A stretch of 64,000 nt of DNA, taken from positions 1 through 64,000 of the forward strand of contig VWYX01000271.1 in the NCBI GenBank assembly GCA_013396525.1, in the 5' to 3' direction. Numbering within the stretch: the first letter of the stretch is position 1; each line of letters begins with the position of its first letter. Positions 46,246 to 60,545 of the stretch are shown here, one piece after another. A model generated the notes under the pieces. That model was given only the letters and a program-made list of their open reading frames with translations, did no database searches and was not told where the DNA came from. The DNA comes from Chaetorhynchus papuensis. Taxonomy: Eukaryota > Chordata > Aves > Passeriformes > Rhipiduridae. The position numbers were made by a program, and so were the translations under genes.

Positions 46246-49200
46246 ATGGGTAAAAATTCTCTAAAGCTGATGATTGTACAGAATGCAGACTTCTTGGATC
46301 GCTTGTCTAATCTCTGAGATGATACATTAAAAGACTGGCACAATCACAAACAGAATTAAAAGAAAGAGAAAGTGTGTTCTCATTTTACAAAAAGAAAAGG
46401 TTGCACATCTGACTTGAGAAGAGGATCTCAGGATGCAATAGAAATCTGAAAATAACTTCTTCTTACAGCTCAGAATTAAATGTATAGGCCCTGAAATTTA
46501 TAGGGTTTCAGGTCCATTGAGATTTCTCATTTTCTATTGATGAGTTCAAGATGCAATCTGTTGTAAATCTCTAATGTGCTGCTTAAAACTTGCATGTAAC
46601 GTATTTAGTATTTACCCTTCAGCATGTGCCATATTCTGCAAAATGTCTAACACCACCATGTCAACACTTTAGTGAATCTACTTCTTGAATCTAAAATTTC
46701 TTAATACCAGTACAGTCAATACATCTAAATCCGGCCTTCTGAGTACAGAATAAGCACAACTGAAAGTAAAAACTTTTCTATTTTCTGAATTACTTTATTA
46801 AATCTTCTTAAATTATGTATCACATTAAATCTCTAAGCTATAGAGACTCACACCAGTTTTGTCTTTCAATATTTTTTCTTTTTTTGGTCAAATTTTTATG
46901 AGCACTTCTCTTGATGCCTATGTAGTATTCTGTTCTGGTTGCTTCAATTAAGATTGTACCATGTTTAAGGTCTAACTTCTCTAAGAAATCTTATTAAAAT
47001 GAGTATGACAGTGAATGTGCCTCTTTTGCCACAACTTAAAAGATACAGCAATAATTATGCAAGATAACTAGAACTCAGTTGTTTAAGAACACAAAATTTC
47101 TGTTTAGGCTTCGTGTGTCATAGTCTCCATCTTTCACTAGGTTCTCCCCAACAAACTACACTTTCCCAAGAGGATATAAAAATAGGCTCTTCAAAACCAA
47201 ATTAAAGAACTAAGGAATTTAAGATACTGACCCTTTCTATCAAATAAATCTGAACAGCAAAATGATGAAAGGCTCCAAGAATGTTCTGGTGGAGGACAAC
47301 TAATCCATATTGTTGTCATGGCAACCAGAATGAATGCAAACCCATTTTTATACTAGAAATTGAAAACATTACTGTCAGTTAATAAAACTAATTAGTTTTA
47401 ATTAATAATATCTATTGAAAACTTTTACATTTCCAAGCTTAAGTACTAACTATTAGGCTTATGCAAATTTAGAATCAGGAGAAATAATAAATATTATTTA
47501 TTTGTATTTATGAAAAGAATTGAACTTTTAAGCTAATTTTTCATTAGGAAAAAGAAAAAATTACTGAGCAACCATTATTACTAGTTTAGAAAAAAAATCA
47601 CATTAAAAGCAGAAGCTCAGAACTTGAAGTAGTACTGTAGAAAGCTGATATTAAAATAATAATATTTGTGTTTTGTTGTGTGTGGGATATAGCAAAATTT
47701 ATTAGAACTAGTAGAAAAAACATAGCTTGTTGAGTACATGAGATTAGGTGAAAAATCTGTAAAGATGACTAGCACATTAGGTGATCTCTAAAATAATACT
47801 TGCAGTTCTAAACAATAACCATTTCCAGCTGAGCTATATAACAGAGAAATGCTAGGTGAAGATGCGTTTCAGTGGGAATTTTACAGGAAAACAATTTTCA
47901 TAAGATTTTGTGAGAAGAAACACAGGATATCTTTCTTGCAGGAAAAGTGATTTGCAGTCAGACATCTTTTCTGCCATTTACGTTATGAAAATTGATAATG
48001 GCAAAATTGGGTAGCCTGAACTAAACAATTCTTAAACAATTTTATATTCTCTACGAAACAATGTACATGTCATCTTTCTACAGCTAACTCATGGACATAG
48101 CCTATGATAACCTAGTTTCAAGGTGGGTACTGCAAAGCAGTCACACCTGAAGTCTTTCTGAGATACTGATGTTTGAGAAAATGATAATGTAAACTGCTAA
48201 AGTGGAGATTTTGCAGAGAATTCCCGCCCTGTAGGGACTAATTACTCAAAACAAGGGTCAACAATTCCCCTTTTATTATTTGGTGATTCAAGTAAATCTT
48301 GTATTTGCAAGCTAGCAAATTCCATATTGCTAATGCCTGCACTTTGTAAACACATGGGTACAAGAATGTCTGTACATATAAATATGTTTGAACAAACCCA
48401 TAAGTCTTTTGAGGGTAGAATAAGTGTATCCTAAAGGCTCAGTGGTCCTAAGTCATATACTATCTTCTTTTGCCCTCTGCACAAAGAGACATGAAAAATC
48501 AAAATTTAAATTCCGTTTTTGCTGCAGGAATGATGTTATGGGCTTAGAGCCTCTAGGGTTTTTTCTGCAAGAGATTTTCAGTTACTCAGAACACGAAAAA
48601 TAATACATACTTCTCTTGAAATCTAGACAACAGTGCAATAGTCTGCCTTGACTCTTGGCCCATCTAAACCTGTCAGACATTCTTCTTTTAAGGGATAATG
48701 GATTTTCACTAATAATGAAGAAATTCAGATGATACTGACATAAAGTTAAGGGGATTTGGTTCAGTGTCTTCAAATCATGGCATCACTGACACATGTAGAA
48801 ATGTCTCCCCTGTTTCCACGTAGGCAGAGTTAAGGGACTGAGGTACCAGACAGAATAAGTTCTAATACTCTCTCTCAGCTGGTTCGGTGTTGTAATTGAG
48901 GCAATAAGCAATTAACTCTAATTATTCTCATGAAGATAAGCAAGCATGACCTTGATCTGACTTGGCTAGGGAATTAGTGGGGTGTATCAGAATGTACAAT
49001 CATTGAGAAGTGGCTTTTCATAGTAAATCTACTCTTTATCATGGGAATTTTATTAGAAGTGTATTTTGGTTGGTAATGAGACCCATGAGCTTGTGAGAAA
49101 TAACAGCCATTCCAGGTGTCTTCTGAGTGCACTGAATGATCAACTAGGGTTATAATCAAACTTAGATTTGCAAAAGTTATTTCTGTATAGATGTTAGCTT

Positions 49201-52200
49201 TAGATGTTTTGAAAATGGAATTGGAAGATTAATGTAAGGACATCATTAAGTGGCACTAAGATTGCTAATTCAACCCGTTATTTCTACTTAGGAATGTAAG
49301 ATTAGGATTTATTTCTCTCTGAAAGAAGCAGAATTTTAAAAATAGCATAAAATCCATTACAATGATGAAGAAAAATTATAATAGTCTAGAACAATGTTTT
49401 AATTAATACTGGGCTAACCCTGGGTGACTGGAAATGTCAACTGCAATTGGCCATGTCATGCCACAATGTGTGCAGTCTAGTGCCCAAAAAGATGCTAATT
49501 TGAGGAAAACAGAAAAAAGGAACAGTAAAGCACCTAATACTAATGCACATGAAACTTAAAAGGAATGGAAGCAGCAGTTGTGCTGGACTGAGACAGCCAC
49601 AGATGCTGGCACTAAGCATTAGCTTCTGGCAGTACCAGCCTAGTTCAAACCAGGGTTCACTGGAAATTATGATTGTGAAAGTAATGCATATTTTTCAATG
49701 TGTAATTTTAACTGCCTCGTCTTGGCTCCTCTTTGTCTGTTTTTCTATGCATACAATGAAAATACATATTAAAATTTTTTTCTTCTCTCCCTTTTGTGGT
49801 GAAGATTGGTGTCTGAAATTCAACTGCAGCAAGTTCATTTTTTGCAAATAATATTATCACGTGTCCCATTGTTCAGCAGAAAAAATGCTATTTCAAGTTC
49901 TCTGCAGGTTTAAGAGACATTTTATTTATGCTGTAATATTACTGTTTTCACCAACTTCAGAGGACAATATAAGGAAAGCAGCTGCTGAAAGCCAAAATGT
50001 TATCTTAGAAATAAAGCATTTATCTACTTCATCTTTTGAATACCATTTATTTTCTGAAAATGGAATGTGCACCAAATAGTATTTCATAGGACTGATAGCT
50101 GATAGACTGTTTTCTTTAAATTTAAAGTTCTTCTCGAATACAAGGTTCTATTGTGTCTCTCTAGGATTGACAAAGTTCTCTCATATATTAAATAGCTTTG
50201 AAGATGTTTTTGTTTTGGTCAGAAATGTTATTCTGACTTCAAGAGTGCATCAGCTGCTGAGTAGGAATTAAGTCAAACCAAAACCCAAAGCCAGTGACAA
50301 GAAAATGTAAATGACTGTTTTCAGGCATTGCTTGGAGCATTGACTGAAATGTAAGTATAAACCTCCTGGAATAATATTGGACAGATTACTAAGTAAAAGT
50401 TTCATAGGTGGGTGCAGAAAAGCAATATAGTCTTGTGCAATTTGCTATGAACATTTTCTTTTTTATTCTGCTGTGGACTACTTCTGTGTGGCCCTTCAAT
50501 CAGCATGACAACAAACGGTCAGGATGTCTCAGCCCAAATTAAGAGGGAGATGAAAGTTTTCCACTGAAACAGAGAGGCAGATAGACAGACATGTCAAATC
50601 TCTTGGGCTTTATGAGTCACCCAAAGAATTATCTTCAGACTGAAAATTGTGTTTAGTTGTTTTGTTATCTACGTAGCATATTCTACATTATGCCAGGATC
50701 TGAAAATCTTCCTGTGAAATACTGAGCCAGATAACTAACATCATCCACCTCTTGTTTTTTCATCTTAGCTTCCAAAGAACTATACATAGTAGGTTAATTT
50801 GTTTTAGGGTGTTTTCATCACTAGTAGTAGTCTAATAAGTATGCTAGAGGTGAGGAGATCAGGGGCAAGCTCCTTGCCCTTGGAATAAAAAATAGTGATA
50901 TCAGTACTGGTGTTTAGTTTCCAGTCTTTCTTTTACCGTGTTTTCCAGAGTTTTGTCCCAGGAAGGTTTAGTAAATTTTCTGATGTATTTTGATGTGTGA
51001 ACTAGACATTTTACTGACACCTGCATATTTCTGTCCTGAGTTCATCTATAGTGTTCAGTCACTATAAGAAGAAAAAGCCTCTTGTATTCCTTTTGCATTT
51101 GTGTTTAGTAAATATTTTGTGCACATATTTAATTTACTGGTGTTAGTCACAGCAGTTTTTCCCAACTTTAGTTGCTGTTATGTTGAATACAGTTAGTGGC
51201 TAACTAAGTCGCTTTTTAGTACTAAATGGCAATTTACTATACTGAATGTTGTTTTCAAAACTTGATATTATTCATTCAATTGGAACAAGAAAGTAGTGCA
51301 AATTAATGACTAGTTTTCTGCCCCATGTCAGTCTTGTCCTACAGAGGTCAGATATGCATCCCTTGTCTCTCATATGGACATTGAAAAACATGCATTGCTA
51401 CTGCACTTCAGGGGCACTGCTGCAGTGCAAATACACTTTTCCACTCCACAGCCTAGAGATATGGACATGTTTTTTCACTGTTCCTCCTAAAAGTCATCTC
51501 TGGACAAACACATAGCGATGCTTGCTGGATCACAAAATATGTGTGTAGAAGCAAGTAGGAGGATATGGGTGGAGCTGCGCCCATCTGATGTGTAAACCAA
51601 GAAATTATGTGACCAGAACCAAGCACTCTACTCTAAGAGGATTACTTATTTTTCTCTACCACAAGGCAAGAAAAATTAAAAAATAATCTTGGCTTTTCAA
51701 ACTGCACCCTGGAATGATCCTGCAACCCAATGACTGAACAACTCTCACACAATTGCAAGGTAGGTGACTGAAATGACAATTATCTTGGGCAGTTTCTGAG
51801 AATGTAGGCTTCTCAGTATTGTAGGCTTCAAGCTCCAATCTAATAGTCTATTTTTCCTATGGTGATTTTAATGGTGATTTTGCCTATGCCTTAGGCTCAC
51901 CACCCCTATATATGCACAACGTGAAACAACTTTTATACCAGCAGCATGTTCTCATTTGTTACTTACCCTCTGTACCTTCAAGTCAGTTTAAAAATCAACA
52001 TTTTAATTTTTTTCTCATTTTAGCTCAAATTGCTTTTCCATGCTGCATTAAGTGACCAGTTTTTATATCACAAAACATTTGAGTTTGAATTGTAGATATT
52101 GTATGAAAATATTTAAATGACAGCTTCTTAATGTTATGGTGATATTTTACACCATGTAGAGTGTGTTTAAATTCATTAGATTTAGAGAAAGTGCAAATCA

Positions 52201-55200
52201 GGTAACAATAGATAATCGCTTTATTCCTGTAGTGTTATTGCTTCAGGCAGGTGGGATTATTTAATAAGTCTCTGATGAAATGCAGTGACGGAGGATCTTA
52301 ATGGTGTACCTGCCAGAATGTCTATGAAAACTGAAGGTGTAAGTGGAGAAACTTGAAAGAAATAGTGTTCCAGCATACTCATAACAAAGGTAAATTTTCT
52401 GTGAATTTTATACTTTATATTATTTCTTTAATTTAAGAAAAATAAAAACTAAATAAAAGCTCTGGTCTGAAGACTAAGAAGTTATTATTCATGATGATTT
52501 ACTCCTTTTGACTCAGCTCAGGACAGTTGTCAAGACCTGGCTTTTCAAATCATCTGAGTGCGGCACTCAGCTGCCTAAACACAGGTAACCAGTGCAACTT
52601 CAGAGGTTTCAGATCCATTAGGCCTTCACCTGTTACCTTACTAAGGAATGGTTATCCTGTAGGTCTTGTGCCATACCTACTGACCTCATTTCAGACACTC
52701 TAGAGCACGTGTAGTCTACCTTTACACAATTGAATTCTATACTCAGTGTCCCCCAGTTGAAAACTACTCTTGCTGAAAACAGGCCACAGCATAACAGCGT
52801 AAGTCCTTCCAAAATGTTGTTTGTTTTTTTTTTTCCTATGTTGCACTGGGGAACAAAGATTTATGGTCAAGGCACAGCCCAGAGACAATGAGTAAGTTGT
52901 TTGAAATCAGAAGGAATAATGGAATTTTTTTGCCACCTAGAGAAACAGTGGAAATTGTACAAGTTCTAACATCAGCTAAAGCCTTTGTATTCCATAAAAG
53001 TATCACAAAGAAGCTGTCACATGGGTGGTGGAATACATTCACCCTCAGGAAAAATTCATAAGGATAACAATCCATGCCCTGATGAAACTTGCAGAAAATA
53101 AAAGAAGGAAGACCTGGTGTAAAGAGAAAGAAAACTATATGTGTGAGAAAACTGAGATATGACTAATTTTGTACTGCTGTTGTAGATATTATACTACTTT
53201 CTCGAGTAGGCTGAATGTATTCCAAAGTGTACTAAGATCAGCACCAAGGAAGATATGGTAACTGACTTCCCACTGTGTGCTCCTCAGAAAAATCAGAACT
53301 TGGATATTTAATACATTTATAATGCCATTAGTCAGATTTATACATTATTTCCATAGAATTTAATGAATAAGGTATTATCTGCAGCTGGGAAAGCAGTGTG
53401 GGTTTTGAGTTTTTAGGTTTTTAAATAGTTTCTGACTGAAAAAAATAGGAAAGACAGTTTGGTCAAAATAACATGGAAATGATGATACTTTTAATTGAAT
53501 ATAAATGAAAAACAGTCAACAGGAGTACAACTCTAGCCTGGACAAATCCAAATATTGTGTCAGACCTTAGCTAAAATTTTCTGTCTTACTCTCAGTTGTT
53601 GTGGTATGACGATGTGGCCCTGAAACAGCAACCTGCATGCTCAGGTAGGACAAAATCTTAGAAAATCTCCTAGAAAGAGAAAGAAACTCACAGCTGTGTT
53701 AAATTTACAAATTCCTCTATGTATGTGCATGAGACTACCTCTATTGCAGAAAATATATAGATCAGCTGTGATATAAAGGTGGGTTTGGTTGCTTTCTACT
53801 TTTGATTATATCTTTGTTATGAACTAAAAACTTCCTGAACATTTAATGTAATAAAATGAGGCCAAGATATCATCTGCTGGTTTCTAACCCTAAAGTACTC
53901 TGGTATCAGCTAAGATAGCATTGAAGCAAGGACTTAGCATCTTTTTAGCATGTCTGGAATAGGAAACCAGAAGGCGATAATAACTTTGAAAACAGCTAGT
54001 AACTGGTTTTAAATATAGGGAAATCCAAAGGAATTGGCCTTGAGTTATAAAACTAGCAAAAAAAATTGCTGACTTACTCTAATTATCTGATTTTAAAGAA
54101 ATAAGACAATAGCCTTCGGGTTTGGGGGGAAAAGGGCTCTGGGTATGGGCATGGGCAACAGGTAGGGGCCAGAATACCATCCAGGACTCAAAATATTGAT
54201 CAGTAACTGCTGTTTACCTGGTCTGTGCTGGCAATCTAAACAGGGCTGGGGAGATATGATCCTTGTCAGGTTGTGAGTGCTATAGAATAGAAGTTTTATA
54301 CTAGAAGATTTATAACAGACATTTCTATTCACCTGCTAAACCCGTGCTGCTTAGTAAGTAAATTTCAGGTTATGTCACTGAGTAACGTGGTTATTTGTTT
54401 CTGTAAACCCATTCTAAATCCACCCTGTGTCCTGTCTACACAGCTGTCACATCTTCATGCTTGTCTAATTTACATGTCACAGTACCTGAGCTAACTCAGC
54501 TGTGTCTATATTAGGACTTTACAAGTATATCACATTAGTCACAAAACAAAAACACTTACAAATCACTATAATCTTGACTGCAACTCAGATTTTCTTAGTG
54601 ACATTTTAGTACAGTACTTTGCAGAAGAGTGGCTGTTGTATCACTGTGAATGGGTGAATGAAAGTGGTATGAACCATTTCATTACTTCATCAGCAGCAGA
54701 GGATGCAAATAATCTCTTAGAAGACATTGAAAAAAAGCCCTGTAAATTCTAGAAACAGATTAATCAACATCAATTAATAGCTAAAATATACTTACAAATA
54801 CGTAGCTTATTAAAGAAAGGGAAAAGACAGCAAGTGGAAAATTTGTATTGTTTATATTAACCGAAGTTTGAGGATTCATTGACTGAAAGAAACCTTTTTG
54901 AGGTCACAGTAGGCTTTTTCAGGCCTAAGCAAAATTGCCAGCAGAGATTTTAGGATAATTGTATAAGTATTTTTCAGAAATTCTCAATCCTGGAGCTCCG
55001 CTGCTTTCCCACCAAGTGCCTTCTGAATTTGGAAAACCTAGCCTAATCTGCGCTTTCAGTTTTGTCACTGTCTTCCACCATAGTAGGTTATTTGGGATTT
55101 CAATGAGGAAAACAGTTGTTGGCTTGATTTTACACATATGCTTCCACACACTAAGTACACACTTCTGTTTTTGCTTAAGTTTTTCTGCTCCAAAATAAAC

Positions 55201-56974
55201 TAAGTAAATATGCAAAGCTGAATGCTTTTGGGTTTTATTTGCATTTTCTGTCTCATTCTATCCAAGGATGCAGCAGGTTTTCCTGTAATATAGTGTTGCC
55301 AGTAAGATATATAATATGGAATTAAAAAAATTCGGCCATATATGGATAAAGATGTTCATGTTTTTAGAAGCTGGCTTAATACATAAAAATATAAAGTCTA
55401 TTTATTTAACTCTCATAACCATTAGTAAAGACCAAATAATTTGCCTATTGAATTAGTGTGATAACAGTAGTCATGCAAGCAGTGTCTGATGTATTCAGAT
55501 TGAGCTTGCATTTAGTTCTAGTGGCAATGTTTAGATTGATGAACAATGCAAATGAATCATTCTTGGTCCTTGGCACTGGAGTATAATTGTAGTGTAATGA
55601 GATAATGAAGACACTCTGACTTTAAATTAAAAAAAATAAAAGGGAGAGGCTTGGGGATATGAACAGTTGAAAACAGAGAATACCAATTATCTTTTCCTTT
55701 TCCCTCTGCTCTTTTGCCCTCTCTTCCTCAATACCTTTCCATTATAGCCTATTTAAGAATTACAGTTCATGTATTTTTGCAACAATAGGAGTATTTGAAT
55801 CAGAAACAAAATGTATTACATGTAGGACATTCGTTTTGAGCATGCTATATACAAAGGTGGAATTGAAGAGACATTCATTTCAGATTTCACTGTTTTGAAA
55901 CTTTTCATTTTAGATTTCAAAAGCTGCAATTACATGATGATATTTGATATATTCCAAAAGTGGTATTTCATATATAGCACATCTGATATTTATTGAAAAT
56001 GCTAGAAAAAACCCTATTTTAACCATCATAATTTAAATATCATCTAATTCATACTCACTTCAGGATACTTTAAAACAGGCCTAGAAGGGTCTATTAAATT
56101 GCATTTAAGCCCAGTACACTTTGCAGGTGTCCAGTATAATGAATACTTTAAATGGCTATGCTCTAAGGTTAATTTGTTCTGTAAAATTGCCCAGACCCCT
56201 CTAGAGTATTCATTAGTAGAATAAAACAGAGACCTAATCCAGATAGATGCTAAAGGATTATCATTATTGCTGTAAGGACGACTTTGATAAAATTCTAATT
56301 GGAATTGCCGCATGGGGACTGAACAAACGAAGCAGATTATGATAAATACGGGGTTTCAGACCTCTCTAACTAAATTCTGAGACTGGGGTAAAATAAAGTG
56401 ATCAAACTCATCTGAAAACAGATAGCTACCTCAATTTACTTCAGAATTTCTTAGAGTGTCATGAAAGATAAAATTATACTCAACTGCATATAATTACTCC
56501 AAATGCCAGTACAATACAATTAGAGCTAAAAGACCATTGCAGCATTCATTTTGCTTTTAACAACATCTTCATTGCAAACAGTCTTTTGTCTCATTAGTGC
56601 AGGACTGACAAATTTAAACCTGTAGTTATACCAATTCATCCATAATAATATCAAACAAGATATTTCCTTTTCTCTCTGCATTATATAAAAAGGAGAAATT
56701 TTCTGCTGGGCCTCTTAAACACAAAAGAGCATTAACACTACCGAAATAAAATAAAAATAAACCATCTTATTTTGCATTCAGATCGGTCTATAACTGGTAA
56801 AATTCCTGTGTCATGAATCCACAGTTTATATGCCATTAAAACAGATTGTGAGTTAAATAGTCATTGTACAGGTCCATCAAATTCAAGTTTTCATTTCTTG
56901 GTTGTTATAGGTTTTACTGTTAGCGAAACGAAAGAAAAAAATTTTCCTCTTAACAGTGAAGCTCAGTGGCAGAA
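46246..56974. other. 10.7 kb with no recognised transposon or gene
   Basis: The longest stretch in the window without a repeat I can name. Open frames reach at most 102 codons (49543-49851, plus), with no recognisable protein. It contains the X-box-like site at 47312-47325 and the complex, non-repetitive region at 56.05-56.70 kb discussed under findings. I cannot tell whether it is intronic or intergenic. Confidence 0.6.
47312..47325. promoter_or_regulatory. Candidate RFX-type X-box
   Basis: GTTGTCATGGCAAC is a near-perfect inverted repeat matching the X-box pattern bound by RFX transcription factors (GTNRCC, spacer, RGYAAC) at all but one half-site base. It lies in a repeat-free area. A single 14-base match in 64 kb may be chance, and the target gene, if any, is outside what can be seen. 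Confidence 0.35.
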
Positions 56975-57715
56975 CACAGCCTTCAGGGATAGAGAATCCA
57001 CAACTTCCTGGGCAACCAGTTCCAGTGCCTCACCACCTTCACAGAAAACATCTAAGTCTCTTTCACTTTAAAGCCTTTACTCCATATCCTGCTTCTACTT
57101 GCCTTAGGCAAAAAACTTCCCCAGCTTTCTCATAGGTCCCCTTTAGGTACTGAAAGGCTGCTATAAGGTCTCACCAGAGCCATCTTCAGGCTGAACAGCC
57201 CCAGCTTTCTCAGCCTGTCTTCACAGGAGAGGTGCTCTATCCCTCTGATCAAACTCCTCTGGACTTGAGCATGTCCATCTCCTTCCTGTGCTGAGGACTG
57301 CAGAGCTGGATGCAGTTACTTCAGTGAGGTCTCAGCAGAGCGGCAGAACTCCCTCCCTTGCCCTGTTGCCCACACTGCTTCTGGTACAGCCCAGGACGTG
57401 CTTGGCTTTCTAGGCTATGAATGCACACAGCTGGATCACATCCAGACTCCCACTCACCAGTGACCCCCAGCTCCTTCTCGACAGGGCTCCTCTTTATCTG
57501 TTCATCCCCCAGCCTGTGTTGATACAGAGGCTGTCCTGACTCAGGTGCAGCCCCTTGTACTTGGTCATGTCAAACCTCATGAGATTCACATGGGCCCAAT
57601 TCTTGAGCTTGTCCAGGTTCCTCTAGATGGCATCCCCTCCTTCAGGCTTGTGACCTGCACCCTCAGCTTGAAGTCGTCTGCAAATTGATGAGGGTGTACT
57701 CAATCCCTTTGTCTA
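56975..57715 (-). mobile_element. CR1 LINE fragment lacking both ends, antisense
   Basis: Antisense CR1 text is clear throughout: 'gggcaaccagttccagtgcctcaccacctt' (57011-57040), 'aggctgaacagccccagctttctcagcctgtcttcacaggagaggtgctc' (57188-57237), 'ccagtgacccccagctccttctc' (57458-57480) and 'gtcaaacctcatgagattcacatgggcccaattcttgagcttgtccaggttcct' (57569-57622). It ends near the ADD-box region at about 57712. The 3'-terminal tail expected at the low-coordinate side is missing, so a deletion followed insertion. Confidence 0.95.
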
Positions 57716-58845
57716 TTTTAAGTAACTGTATCTGCAGCAACTTCTGCTAATTTTTCTGAGTAAATAGAGCTGAAATTTTAAAGAAATTTCACTTTTAAAG
57801 AAATTTAAGACAGCTTTGGTTGAGTATTTTTGAGGTTGTTTGGAGGGTTTTTTTATTAAGAGAATAAATATTTCCTACTGAACTAGGGTTTTCCAGTCTA
57901 GGATTTAAATTTGAATCCATTTATACCTACAAATATCATCCAAAATATCAATGGAAGAATAGTATCAGAAAGATACCATATTAATTTTGTAGAATTTAAA
58001 GATAAATAAAGAGCCTAAAATTTGGGGAAAACAAAGAATAGAAGGTCAATTTTTAAATTATTTTTGCAAAACATATTGAGGCAGACTAGTGAAAATATCT
58101 TTAAGTATATATTTTCATCAGTCTTAAAGCAAATACTATATCTACATTCTTTCATTATACTGTTTACTTAGAATCACTAAAGGCTATAACTGAGCAAAGT
58201 CTGAGTAAAAAAATGCCATATAAGTCAGAAAGACCAAAATTATGTGATTTTGCTGATCTGATTTACTTCTATAAATAAGTCTTCAGATTCAATTATTTCT
58301 AAATATTCCTATGACTTATTCTGCTGCTGATAGTCACCTCTACCTTGACACTGTAATGGAAAGATCATAAAAGATGATATGATCTATTCAAGAGTTTCTC
58401 CTCATAGGCATTTCCTAATGATGTCCTAAGGTTTTATTGCGTGTACTATAGGTCAGCAGCAACAGACAGCACTGAGACCACAACCTCTTCTACCACAGGC
58501 TCCTCTAATGTATATTTATAAAAGACAAACCTAGTAAACACTTTTAATCAAAGATGAAATATTTCGGACTCAGGTATATATTTCTTGCTCCTTCTTACTC
58601 TAATACATTCTTAAATACAGAGCAATGCATCATTAGCAATGTTTTTGTCATAAGGTGTATTGATTAGGAGAGCTACTGCGATTCTAATTTATCTATGTGT
58701 GTCACAAGACTTTTTCAAATGGCTCTATTATACCTGTGTGTTCAAGTGTGCACAAAGAAAATGTTATGGTATGTTACAAACAAGTTTGAGATGCTCTAGA
58801 TCATCTATTCTTATATCAAAACCAAGTGATGAACTAAACTTCCAT
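57716..58845. other. Non-coding DNA, nothing recognised
   Basis: AT-rich. A 14-base direct repeat TTTTAAAGAAATTT occurs twice near 57775-57807. No gene recognised. Confidence 0.55.
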
Positions 58846-58950
58846 ATATCTGAGCAACTTGGTCTAGTGAAAAGTGTCAGGGAGGTTAGAACTGTATGAT
58901 CCTTTAGGTCCCTTCCAACCCAAGGCATTGTGTGATTCTATGATATTCTA
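58846..58950 (+). mobile_element. CR1 3' end, sense
   Basis: 'ctgagcaacttggtctagtgaaaagtgtc' (58851-58879) is followed by 'gatcctttaggtcccttccaaccca' and then 'attgtgtgattctatgatattctata'. Together they match the last 100 bases of a common avian CR1 group, with the terminal ATTCTATGAT repeats. It is a strongly 5'-truncated insertion. The 79-codon frame at 58660-58899 ends inside it. Confidence 0.9.
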
Positions 58951-60545
58951 TAAAAGAAAAGTTTTGTGGAGAGTAGTTTTATTTCAATTTTATATAGCAG
59001 AAGTTTGTCCATTTTTTCCAATTATATCCGTTGCTTAAATAAAGAAAAATTCCTCCAGTTCATTCCTATTCCCATTATCTCCTTAACTACTCTTATATAC
59101 ATCACTATCCCTGCTAATTTCTCTAAGTCTGTTTCTGTAGTATACGCAGTTACTCACGTATGAAGAATGTGGAGGCCTCACAAACATCCTGTTTTCTGCT
59201 GTCAATTCTGGAACACAAATATTTGATTTTCCTCTCCCTCACAATGCTGTTCCACTGTGGCTTCTTACACCTGATGTATTTTCAGTTTTCTTGGCAGTTG
59301 TTTCACCCAGAGAGACATAAAACTGGTTGTTTGTATCTCCAGGTGTATCACCTAATCTCTTTGTAATTTTGTGTGATGCTGATACAGGTTTATGTGCATT
59401 CTGTTAGAGACTGGCCATCTCTATTCACACTCTGCTGTGTATCTAATCCAAGAAGCCTTAAGAATAGAAATGACCATACCCTTTCTTCAAAGGAAGGTCT
59501 ATCAGACTGCTGAATGTCTCTGTCCCAAATCCAGTTCTATATTTTTGTTTAATGACAATAAAATATGTTCCTAAATTTTATACTTTATTCAGAATTGACT
59601 ACACATACTCTGCACTATGTATATTATCTTAGAATATGTGCAGTCAGCAATGCTCATTCCTGAGAGCTTGGTATGTTACATCTGGCAGTGATATATATCT
59701 ATGCAATAAAAATAAAAATGTTAAAGAAAATGAGATTTTAAAACACTTACAATCTATATATTTATGACATCACATACTGGTGGATTAAACAGAATATGTA
59801 TCTGGCAAGTCCCTACTAGGGAACAAAGGAAAAAGCACTTCAGAAGTTCTTGATTAAACAGGAATTTGTTCAGCTTAGCTGGAAGCATTTCAAATTATTT
59901 TTGATGATATTTAACTGATTAATTGAAATTAACCTAAATGTGCTAGCAAAAAATAGACCTGAACAACACAGTTACTGGAATACAGAAAAACAATGTATAA
60001 TTTGATTTCATCACTTGTTTAAATGAGTTCAGTTTGCTTGTGATATGGATTAATTCTTTATGAAGAGTCATGCAAATATTTCTGTTGTAAAGTTTCCAGT
60101 GAAAGAACAACATGACATAGTGGAACTAAGAACACTGAAATGGATTTCTCATGCTGATACAAAGAGCGATGGACAGAGAAGTAGAGAAAAATGAAGGACT
60201 TCTGATTAAAACAAAAAGTAGACCTCTGCAATTCTGCAATTTGTTTTCTTCCCTGGAAAAACATTCTTAAGGCGCTGTGTATAACACATTTTATTTCTCT
60301 CTTATAGTGCTGTCCATCTCAATTTGTTCTTATAATGTCTCTAGCTTCTCTACTGTTAAGTGCCATTGATGTTCTTTTTACTTGCTTGCAATTTTATCCA
60401 TGCTACATTCCTGCAGCAGAAACATTTATTGGAAAATTGTTAGCTCCTGTTTTATCACACAATCAGATTCGAACTAGTGTCTACCCTTCTACTTCCTCTC
60501 TTCATGAATCACCATAGAAATACATAAATCTTTTCAGTACCTATA
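58951..60545. other. Non-coding DNA, nothing recognised
   Basis: 1.6 kb without a recognised element. Several consecutive 60-68-codon plus-strand frames (58966-59574) share no recognisable protein and do not form a readable gene. Confidence 0.55.
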
